24,658 nt of DNA from assembly GCA_037382065.1 (NCBI GenBank), contig JARRQF010000013.1, positions 1 through 24,658 of the forward strand. Direction: 5' to 3'. Shown here one piece after another: positions 1 to 5,936 of this stretch (its first letter is position 1; each line of letters starts with the position of its first letter). Position numbers and translations under genes: made by a program. Below the pieces are notes generated by a model. It made no database searches, was not told the DNA's origin, and worked only from the letters and a program-made list of their open reading frames with translations. The DNA is from Thiodiazotropha sp037382065 (GTDB taxonomy: Bacteria; Pseudomonadota; Gammaproteobacteria; Chromatiales; Chromatiaceae).

Positions 1-511
1 GTGCACGATAAGTCGCAAGCTGTTCGGATGTGGAATTTTCATAGGAAGTATAGTCAATGTCCACCTTCCATTCCTTGGCCTCAACATGTTTTTCATCAGA
101 AATGAACACACGAGCACTGAGAGCACCATGAACTTCAAGCACATGATCGTTATAATACTGGTAGCATAGTCCCCCGCAAATTAAATCACGCCATACGCAA
201 ATGCTCCATTCAGACACCATATGCTCGCAACGCATCGTACCGAGAACCAAAAGCGGCCCTCCGTAGTCAACGCAGATACCAGAGATGATCAGATCGCCTG
301 TAACAATAAGAGGAATATCAGTAGCGACATCTTCATTAAGCCAGAGATCACCTTCATGCCAGTACCAAGGGTGATACACTTGTTCTTCCATGAAGTCGCG
401 AGACATTTTACTGCGCCTTGCTCCTAGTTCAGTAAGAGCTTTTGTCGAAAGCTCTTTACAAAATGAAGGTGATGCGACGCTGAGGCACGGTATCAATTCT
501 GATAGTTTCAT
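1..511 (-). CDS. Hypothetical protein with beta-solenoid-like repeats, 3' end outside window
   Basis: This reading frame is open from an ATG at 511 leftward to the window edge, about 170 codons. I chose this start because a strong ribosome binding site (GGAGAGGAG) lies just upstream on the minus strand; a second in-frame Met at 406 has no such site. The visible protein has a basic N-terminal stretch, then strand-like units such as IPLIVTGDLIISG, GPLLVLGTM and VLEVHGALSARVFISD. The recurring 'L.V.G.L.A...' spacing is typical of right-handed beta-solenoid proteins, including the polymer-forming and immunity-like ones. I do not recognise a specific family and assign no function. It is divergent to the sigma-54 operon, with about 500 bases between them. 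Confidence is good that it is a gene and low on the fold. Confidence 0.6.
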   Translation of the reverse strand, partial: MKLSELIPCLSVASPSFCKELSTKALTELGARRSKMSRDFMEEQVYHPWYWHEGDLWLNEDVATDIPLIVTGDLIISGICVDYGGPLLVLGTMRCEHMVSEWSICVWRDLICGGLCYQYYNDHVLEVHGALSARVFISDEKHVEAKEWKVDIDYTSYENSTSEQLATYRA

Positions 512-685
512 GATAGCTCCTCTCCCTATGAACGATGGTATCCTTGTGGTGCAAATGTGGAGTGCAAGCATCAGAAGAATATCCGCAACACCTCTGTATT
601 TCAAGGCTGAGAACTGGAGCCTTGATATGCCTGAATCATCCGTCTATCTGGCCTCAATCTACTTACCCTCCTCCTCGAATTTCCA

Positions 686-703
686 GTTGAACCTAAAAAG
701 ATC
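686..703 (+). repeat. Solo MITE terminal repeat (left-end orientation)
   Basis: GTTGAACCTAAAAAGATC matches the left end of the element at 4670 and, inverted, the right ends at 4885, 13792 and 23137. No partner end is visible within several hundred bases, so this is a solo end or a decayed element. Confidence 0.55.
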
Positions 704-837
704 TGCATGTTTGCTAATTTTTCTGAAAAATTGTTTGCTTGATCACCTTGACATAATATTCACATTGCTGAACCGCCAACTGCTCAGAGGTCTCATGTGC
801 TTGGGTGTGAATTGAGACTGAGTTCCATGCCCAAGGT

Positions 838-883
838 GGACAAACCAGACAAATTGTCCTGTCCTGCTGGACATTGTCGACAA
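838..883. promoter_or_regulatory. Palindrome cluster, probable enhancer-binding-protein sites
   Basis: Three inverted repeats are stacked in 46 bases: GGACAA (838-843) facing TTGTCC (854-859), TGTCCTGCTGGACA (860-873), and the perfect palindrome TTGTCGACAA (874-883). They lie about 75-120 bases upstream of the -24 element at 957, the usual place for upstream activator sites of sigma-54 enhancer-binding proteins. The activator is not in the window. The spacing does not fit the GT-N7-AC rule of NorR. Confidence 0.55.
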
Positions 884-956
884 AGCCAAAAGCCCAACTC
901 GATACTACCTTAATAATGTATATCTATCTTATTGTTTTTTATATTATTTTTTTAAG

Positions 957-972
957 TGGCACGGGCATTGCA
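957..972 (+). promoter_or_regulatory. Sigma-54 (RpoN) promoter
   Basis: TGGCACGGGCATTGCA matches the RpoN consensus TGGCAC-N5-TTGCA without a mismatch, with GG at -24 and GC at -12. Transcription would start near 983, giving a leader of about 30 bases before the OsmC-like start at 1013. Such promoters need an ATP-dependent activator bound upstream; candidate sites lie at 838-883. Confidence 0.85.
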
Positions 973-1012
973 ATAACACCAGTGAGATTTTAATAACACT
1001 GGAGAAAAATCC

Positions 1013-1561
1013 ATGAGTACATCCCCACAAACGATCGCCAAATCCATGAGCTGCCTGCGTCCTCTCGACTCTGAAGGTCTGAGTGCCCTGGGTGAAAAAG
1101 GCCGGAGCAATCCGGAAGCCGTTGTCACCTTAAAGGCTAAAACGGTCTGCGAAGGCCAGTTCCGTATGCAAACCTATGTCCGTGATTTGGAACCAATGCT
1201 AATCGATGAGCCACCTCATCTGCTGGGAGAGAATAACGCACCCAATCCTTCTGAAGCAGTATTGGCCACCTTGGGCGCTTGCCTGGCGGTTGGTGTACAT
1301 GCCAATGCCACAGCTCGCGGTATCAAGCTAAGCAAACTAGAACTGGAACTGGAAGGTGACATCAATGTTACCGCTGTCTGGGGAACCGGTGATCTGAGTG
1401 AAGCTAAAACCCTTGGCTTTACAGCAGTGCGAGTAAAAGTCGACGCCGAAGGCGATGGCTCCAAGGAGGAGATAGATGAAATCATTGCCCACTCTAATGT
1501 CTGGTCGCCGGTTGCGAATACCTTGCGCAATAATGTCATTCTCGAAGTGGCTCCGGCCTGA
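1013..1561 (+). CDS. OsmC-family protein
   Basis: This 182-residue OsmC/Ohr-fold protein is the first gene of the sigma-54 operon. OsmC proteins are cytoplasmic and often reduce organic hydroperoxides with a cysteine pair. Visible are the central-helix motif NPSEAVLATLGACLA, with the expected peroxidatic Cys at residue 90 and Glu81, and the C-terminal motif HSNVWSPVANTL. The resolving-Cys position of true OsmC/Ohr peroxidases appears to be Ser (about residue 165), so classical disulfide peroxidase chemistry is doubtful; Cys14 and Cys46 are extra. The start has GGAGA at 1001-1005 at good spacing. The next gene follows after about 24 bases. The family call is firm; the substrate is unknown. Confidence 0.85.
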   Translation: MSTSPQTIAKSMSCLRPLDSEGLSALGEKGRSNPEAVVTLKAKTVCEGQFRMQTYVRDLEPMLIDEPPHLLGENNAPNPSEAVLATLGACLAVGVHANATARGIKLSKLELELEGDINVTAVWGTGDLSEAKTLGFTAVRVKVDAEGDGSKEEIDEIIAHSNVWSPVANTLRNNVILEVAPA

Positions 1562-1585
1562 ACCATCAGCCCAGGAGAAATGACC

Positions 1586-2716
1586 ATGAACCTACCCGTC
1601 TCCATACAACCTGAATTGCTTCTTTCAGTGGACGAACTGCTGACGACCACTCAAGAGATCGTTGATCAGGATCTCAAACCATTGACCATTAAGATCGACC
1701 TTGAGGGTCTCTATCCTGAAGATGTCATGAGAAAACTCGGTACAATCGGTGCCTATCGCCACCATCTGCCAGCGGCGCGCTCCGATGCTGAAACCGACAT
1801 GGGTGCCGCTATCAGGGCGATGTCTGTTGTCTCCCATGAATGTCTTTCCACCGGCTTTGCTATGTGGTGTCAGGATACCTGCGGATGGTATCTGCAGAAC
1901 GCCCAAAACGATGCCTTGCGTGACCTCTGGTTGCCAAAGGTTGCCAGTGGTGAGGTATTGGGAGGCACCGGCATGTCCAATACCATGAAGGCATTCGCTG
2001 GCATCGAGTCCTTGCGTTTGAAGGGCAAACGTGTGGAAGGCGGGTATCTGGTCAATGGCTCACTTCCCTGGGTATCCAATCTTGGTGACGATCATGTCTT
2101 CGGCAGCCTCTTTTCTCTGGAGGGAGAAACCAACCGCTCAGTAATGGCCCTTGTGGACTGTGCTAGCAAAGGCTTTTCCCTACGTCTCTCGGCCCACTTC
2201 ATGGCACTCGAGGGTAGCCGTACCTTTGCCTGTATCTTTGACAACGTCTTTATTCCAGATAGCATGATCATTGATCACGATGGTGCCGCCTTTCTGCGCC
2301 GTGCCCGCTCGGGTATCGTATTACTTCAGTATGGCATGGGTATAGGCAACATCCAGTCATGCATTGATGTGTGCCGCAACGCCGAGCCGTTGTTAGGGCA
2401 TGTCAATTGCTATCTGGATGACCAACCTGATGAGCTTCAGGAGGAGCTGAATGACGCAGTAGAGGCCGGACTCGCCCTCGCAGAAGATCCGTTTGAAGTC
2501 TCCGACGAGTACTTCCGCGAGATCTTGCAGTTGCGTCTTACCGCTGGTGAGTTGGCGATCCGTGCCTCACAAGCCGCCATGCTGCATACTGGCGCCAAAG
2601 GATATTTAAGAACTGCCCCAGCACAACGCAAGTTACGTGAGTCCTACTTTGTCGCCATTGTAACCCCGTCCATCAAACACCTGCGCAAAGAGCTTGATGA
2701 AATGGCCGCCGCCTGA
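1586..2716 (+). CDS. Acyl-CoA-dehydrogenase-like flavoprotein without catalytic Glu
   Basis: This 376-residue protein has the length and order of an acyl-CoA dehydrogenase: a helical N-terminus, a central beta region (GGTGMSNTMKAF, then NGSLPWVSNLGDDHVF) and a helical C-terminus with TGAKGYL. In standard enzymes the C-terminus carries a catalytic Glu in an EGT-type motif. Here the matching stretch (about residues 354-365, FVAIVTPSIKHL) has no Glu, so alpha-beta dehydrogenation of an acyl-CoA by the usual mechanism is unlikely. It may be a flavin-dependent oxygenase-like or other redox relative (compare the DszC and SfnB branches). An in-frame ATG at 1580 is too close to AGGAG at 1573-1577, so I prefer 1586. 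The rubredoxin reductase downstream could be its electron partner (inference). Confidence 0.8.
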   Translation: MNLPVSIQPELLLSVDELLTTTQEIVDQDLKPLTIKIDLEGLYPEDVMRKLGTIGAYRHHLPAARSDAETDMGAAIRAMSVVSHECLSTGFAMWCQDTCGWYLQNAQNDALRDLWLPKVASGEVLGGTGMSNTMKAFAGIESLRLKGKRVEGGYLVNGSLPWVSNLGDDHVFGSLFSLEGETNRSVMALVDCASKGFSLRLSAHFMALEGSRTFACIFDNVFIPDSMIIDHDGAAFLRRARSGIVLLQYGMGIGNIQSCIDVCRNAEPLLGHVNCYLDDQPDELQEELNDAVEAGLALAEDPFEVSDEYFREILQLRLTAGELAIRASQAAMLHTGAKGYLRTAPAQRKLRESYFVAIVTPSIKHLRKELDEMAAA

Positions 2717-2735
2717 TCTTGCTTACCATCAACCC

Positions 2736-2757
2736 GGGGGAAGCAATAGCCTCCCCC
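2736..2757 (+). other. Intercistronic hairpin
   Basis: GGGGGA (2736-2741) pairs with TCCCCC (2752-2757) across a 10-base loop between the acyl-CoA-dehydrogenase-like and DUF302 genes. No T-run follows, so it is more likely an RNA-processing or stability hairpin than a full terminator. Confidence 0.45.
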
Positions 2758-2776
2758 ATTCAACCGGATGTAGCTC

Positions 2777-3157
2777 ATGAAAACCTTCACTTCAAACCTC
2801 CCAGTAGAAGCGACTGTCGCCAAGCTGATAAATGGCATAGAAACAGAAAATATGCGCGTCGTGGCCCACATTAACGGTCAGGCCAATGCCGCCAAAATGG
2901 GAAAAGAGGTACCTGCTGACCAGATACTGGAAGTCTTCCGTCCCGATTATGCGATCCGCGTCTGGCAGGCATGTAAACCTGCGGGTCATGACATCCCTCT
3001 ACGTATCCACATATACGAGGCAGATGACGCCGTTGTGGTAGCCTGCCGCCTACCTAGCGAAGTCTTTGCACCTTATGGCTCTCGTCAACTCGATGCCATC
3101 GGTGAGGAGTTGGATAGCCTATTCAATAACATCCTGAGCCAAGTCCCGGAGGCCTGA
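2777..3157 (+). CDS. DUF302 family protein
   Basis: This 126-residue protein looks like the DUF302 fold: an N-terminal segment that would pair with 'VVAHINGQANAAKMG', then 'QILEVFRPDYAIRVWQACKPAGHDIPL' and 'IHIYEADDAVVVACRLPS'. DUF302 proteins are small, widespread and biochemically undefined. Several occur next to redox or sulfur genes. It has no signal peptide, so it should be cytoplasmic. It lies 60 bases after the flavoprotein gene, with a hairpin between, and one base before the rubredoxin reductase start, so it belongs to the same transcript. The ribosome binding site is weak. Family assignment is moderately sure; role unknown. Confidence 0.7.
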   Translation: MKTFTSNLPVEATVAKLINGIETENMRVVAHINGQANAAKMGKEVPADQILEVFRPDYAIRVWQACKPAGHDIPLRIHIYEADDAVVVACRLPSEVFAPYGSRQLDAIGEELDSLFNNILSQVPEA

Positions 3158-3158
3158 A

Positions 3159-4541
3159 ATGAGTGACACTGCCTATTGCCGCTGGATTTGTGACGCCTGT
3201 GGTTATATCTATGATGAAGAGAAAGGTGACCCGGATTCAGGACTGGCACCGGGTACCCGCTTTGAAGCAATCCCCGACACCTGGCAATGCCCTCTTTGCG
3301 GATTGAGCAAAGCTGATCTACGCCCCATCCCGGAGATGGCGAATAAGGCACACAAACCCAACAAGACCCCACGTAGTACGAGTGATAATAAGTGCCGTGG
3401 CGGTGAAGAGTATGTGGTTATTGTCGGTGGCGGCATTGCCGGTTGGTCTGTGGCCGAAAGTATCCGACGATATGACCATGAAACCCCATTGCTATTGATC
3501 TCCGCCTGTGAAGGCCTGAGTTATCCCAAACCGGCCCTTTCAACGGCACTTGCGCAGGGTAAAAGCGCCCAGGATTTGGTCGATGAAGATGCCGCAAGCA
3601 AGGCTGCCGCCCTAAACCTATCTGTACGAACTGAAACCCGGGTAATCAAGATTGACCCAAAGAAGAGACGCCTAACCACAGCCAAGGGAGGCATTCAATA
3701 TGGCAAGTTAATCCTGGCACTGGGCGCACACCAACGCCAACTATCGATCGCCGGCGATGCCGCTGAGACAATCCTGCAAGTCAATGATCTGGCTACTTAC
3801 AAAAAGCTACGCAAACGACTTGAAAACAACGTGCAGCATGTCACCATCCTAGGTGCGGGATTGATCGGTTGTGAGTTTGCAGAGGATATCGCCAGTGCGG
3901 GTTATCAAGTCAGTATTGTCGATCCCACCGACTATCCTCTGAAATCGCTATTGCCGGTTGAAACCGCTACACAGCTCCGCCACCAACTTGAGAACAGAGG
4001 TATCCAGTGGCATTTCAACGTCACCCTCGACCGTGCGGAGCACAGCGGTAAACGCCTGCGCGCCATTTTCTCAGATGGGAAAGCGATTGAAACAGATCTC
4101 ATCCTCTCTGCTGCCGGTCTGATCGCAAATACCCAACTGGCTAAAAAGAGTGGCCTCTCTATCAGCCATGGCATCAATACCGATCGCCTGATGCATACCT
4201 CTGAAAGCAACATCTACGCTATTGGCGATTGTGCGGCTGTGGAGGGAGAGGTATTTTGTTACATTGAACCCATCCGGCGTCAGGCAGAGAGCATTGCCGC
4301 TGATCTACGTGGAGAGTACCTGCCATTTGACACCCTGCCCCCCCTGGTTAGGGTAAAGACGCCCAGTTTTCCACTCACCATCTGCCCGCCCCGTATACAG
4401 GAAGACGCGCCCGTTATCTCCCGAAAAACCGCCGACCGGGAACGGATGGACTATCTTCAGAATGATCAGCTAGTGGGCTTTGTACTTAGCGGCAATAGTG
4501 CCAAGAAGGGTATAAATCTCTACAGAGAACTCTTTACGTGA
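3159..4541 (+). CDS. Rubredoxin fused to NAD(P)H:rubredoxin reductase
   Basis: This 460-residue fusion has an N-terminal rubredoxin (residues 6-55) with the iron ligands Cys11, Cys14, Cys44 and Cys47 in CxxC pairs. A basic linker leads to a two-dinucleotide-domain flavoprotein. That part has an FAD motif (VVIVGGGIAGWSVAE, from about 86), a central NAD(P) motif (VTILGAGLIGCEFAE, from about 228) and the second FAD motif YAIGDCAAVEG. It resembles reductases of the NorW/RubB/AlkT type, which pass electrons from NAD(P)H to rubredoxin; fusion makes the electron donor self-contained. It is the last gene of the sigma-54 operon, with GGAGG at 3148-3152. Its likely acceptor is a partner from the same operon (inference). 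The TGA stop lies inside a repeated hairpin sequence (4538-4570). Confidence 0.88.
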   Translation: MSDTAYCRWICDACGYIYDEEKGDPDSGLAPGTRFEAIPDTWQCPLCGLSKADLRPIPEMANKAHKPNKTPRSTSDNKCRGGEEYVVIVGGGIAGWSVAESIRRYDHETPLLLISACEGLSYPKPALSTALAQGKSAQDLVDEDAASKAAALNLSVRTETRVIKIDPKKRRLTTAKGGIQYGKLILALGAHQRQLSIAGDAAETILQVNDLATYKKLRKRLENNVQHVTILGAGLIGCEFAEDIASAGYQVSIVDPTDYPLKSLLPVETATQLRHQLENRGIQWHFNVTLDRAEHSGKRLRAIFSDGKAIETDLILSAAGLIANTQLAKKSGLSISHGINTDRLMHTSESNIYAIGDCAAVEGEVFCYIEPIRRQAESIAADLRGEYLPFDTLPPLVRVKTPSFPLTICPPRIQEDAPVISRKTADRERMDYLQNDQLVGFVLSGNSAKKGINLYRELFT

Positions 4542-4570
4542 CTACTCCCCGCCCGCATTGGGCGAGGGTT
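4538..4570 (+). terminator. GC-rich hairpin over the stop codon
   Basis: GTGACTACTCCCCGCCCG starts at 4538 and includes the TGA of the rubredoxin reductase. CCCcGCCC then folds on GGGCgaGGG and TTTT follows, as in a terminator. The same first 18 bases, with one change, recur at 22986-23003 over the stop of the DUF4291 gene, so this is a repeat and not only a terminator. Confidence 0.55.
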
Positions 4571-4600
4571 TTCGGGCTATTCTGCTAACCTGAATATTTC

Positions 4601-4628
4601 ACCCGGGAATCCAATAATCGCCCCGGGT
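4601..4628 (+). terminator. Possible rho-independent terminator
   Basis: ACCCGGG (4601-4607) pairs perfectly with CCCGGGT (4622-4628) over a 14-base loop. It is followed by a T-rich stretch (TTGTTGTTTC and later TTATTTTTT). It is the second hairpin after the sigma-54 operon. Confidence 0.45.
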
Positions 4629-4669
4629 TTGTTGTTTCATTATTTTTTCCTAATCACGCCTGAGGTCAA

Positions 4670-4885
4670 GTTAAACCTAAAAAGATCAGTTGGACAGCGT
4701 GAAGAGTGCGCTTGTGGTGGTGCAGGGCAAGGGTCGCTCCTGCACATCCATGTGCCGCCACAAGCGTGCTATTCACGCTGTAGCATGATTCACCCAGTAG
4801 GTGACCATGGCTATCAAAGCTATTTTCATCAAAATCAGAAACCTGTTATTAGAATGGAGCGGTCAACTGATTTTTTAGGTTGAAC
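4670..4885. mobile_element. MITE-like foldback element A
   Basis: The ends are near-perfect inverted repeats: left GTTAAACCTAAAAAGATCAG, right (reverse complement) GTTCAACCTAAAAAATCAG. The interior 4694-4781 is a long imperfect palindrome: ACAGCGTGAA and the mirrored TTCACGCTGT outside, CGCTTGTGG with CCACAAGCG in the middle, and GTGCAGG with CCTGCAC around the apex. The right 70 bases (4817-4885) recur at 23071-23137 and, decayed, at 24469-24518. There is no transposase; a parental element elsewhere would have to mobilise it. I could not define a target duplication. Confidence 0.7.
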
Positions 4886-4942
4886 GAGTAGTTACAACTA
4901 CATTTTTGAAACTCTGCCTGAGAGAGTAGTGTCTATACTGCA

Positions 4943-4948
4943 TATAAT
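4943..4948 (+). promoter_or_regulatory. Possible -10 box for the fatty-acid cluster
   Basis: A perfect TATAAT lies 28 bases before the start at 4977. I do not see a good -35 hexamer at 17 bases, so this is only a candidate. Confidence 0.35.
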
Positions 4949-4976
4949 ACCCGATTAATTTACTAAGTTATTAGGT

Positions 4977-5936
4977 ATGCGCAAATTTAGGCACAGGCTC
5001 ATGAAATGGATCACTGACTGGTTAACCAAAGAGGGTCCGCCGTCCACCTCTCCTTTGTGCGATTTTAATCGTCTGAGTTATGAACTTCGCCCTGGTGATG
5101 TCTTATTAGTTGAAGGACGTAGCCGGGTTAGCAATGTCATTAAGGCCATTACCCAAAGTACCTGGACTCACTCCGCACTTTTCATAGGGCGGATCTATGA
5201 TATTCGTGATCCGAATCTCCAACAGCGGGTTCGCATGGCTTACCAAGGTGACTTGAGTGAGCCATTACTGGTCGAAGCCCTTCTGGGTGAAGGAACGATC
5301 ATCGCACCAGTCGCAAAATATCGCCGCGATCACCTACGTATCTGCCGCCCTACCGGCCTGGAACCAGAAGATGCACACAAAGTCGTCGCTCATACCATTG
5401 AACATCTGGGTAACCATTATGATCTACGTCACCTGCTTGATCTGGCGCGCTTTTTCTTTCCTTGGACAATCCTGCCACGGCGCTGGCGCTCCAGTCTATT
5501 CGAACACAACGCAGGCCAACCAACGCGGACAGTCTGTTCATCACTGCTTGCTTCTGCCTTCAATCGTGTCAATTTTCCGATTCTGCCATTTATTGATCGG
5601 GACGACGACGGCAGTTTGCGTTTCTTTAAACGCAATCCCAGGCTATTTACACCAAAAGATTTTGACTACTCGCCCTATTTCGACATCATTAAATACCCCT
5701 TTCTAGGACTTGATGATCTGGCGGTCTATCGACGTCTTCCCTGGTGCGATGAAACCATTCTTTATAACGATAATGAGCGCGCCTTTGTGGCAGCAAACCG
5801 GAGCGATAACCTTTCGGTTATTAATGAGCAGACTTTTTTCCACTTCCGATTAAAAAAAGACAAACAACAAACTTATACGACACCTGACATAACTTCCAAC
5901 CCACCGCAATCCGCTGCACGGGAGGTAGATCAATGA
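4977..5936 (+). CDS. YiiX/LRAT-type permuted papain-like protein
   Basis: This 319-residue protein has the permuted NlpC/P60 layout. Early His65 sits in STWTHSALFIG after a typical strand (LRPGDVLLVEGRSRVSNVI), a polar residue Glu100 in LLVEALLGEG follows, and the later nucleophile Cys187 is in RTVCSSLLASAF. His-before-Cys order marks the permuted branch (YiiX, YebB and the LRAT-like acyltransferases), many of which act on lipids or peptides. There is no classical signal peptide. The gene ends in an ATGA overlap with fadE, so it is translated with the beta-oxidation genes. A role in releasing or transferring acyl groups that feed FadE is a reasonable inference. The C-terminal 60 residues are polar and low in conservation signals. 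Confidence 0.7.
   Translation: MRKFRHRLMKWITDWLTKEGPPSTSPLCDFNRLSYELRPGDVLLVEGRSRVSNVIKAITQSTWTHSALFIGRIYDIRDPNLQQRVRMAYQGDLSEPLLVEALLGEGTIIAPVAKYRRDHLRICRPTGLEPEDAHKVVAHTIEHLGNHYDLRHLLDLARFFFPWTILPRRWRSSLFEHNAGQPTRTVCSSLLASAFNRVNFPILPFIDRDDDGSLRFFKRNPRLFTPKDFDYSPYFDIIKYPFLGLDDLAVYRRLPWCDETILYNDNERAFVAANRSDNLSVINEQTFFHFRLKKDKQQTYTTPDITSNPPQSAAREVDQ

Larger units (their letters stand above)
512..956. other. Intergenic region between divergent genes
   Basis: No convincing gene is seen here on either strand. It holds a solo copy of the MITE terminal repeat at 686-703, a cluster of TGTC/GACA palindromes at 838-883, and an AT-rich stretch at 900-955 leading into the sigma-54 promoter. The plus-strand frame from 390 to 815 overlaps the well-supported minus gene and lacks family features, so I treat it as chance. 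Confidence 0.5.

Noticed and set aside
390..815. Plus-strand frame of 141 codons
   Set aside because: It overlaps the better supported minus-strand gene (1-511), runs through a repeat end and has no family-like features.
838..883. NorR sites with the fused reductase as a NorW equivalent
   Set aside because: The palindromes do not keep the GT-N7-AC spacing and no flavorubredoxin (NorV) gene is present.
1216..1650. Minus-strand frame opposite the OsmC-like gene
   Set aside because: It is a low-complexity Ser-rich shadow of the real gene; similar antisense frames over fadE, fadJ and the secreted protein were rejected for the same reason.
4629..4883. Plus-strand frame of 84 codons
   Set aside because: It lies almost wholly in the foldback MITE; the codons follow the palindrome and not a protein.
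4670..4885. Attenuator or small-RNA gene in place of a mobile element
   Set aside because: The end repeats recur at other loci with other interiors, which fits a transposable unit better, though transcription is not excluded.
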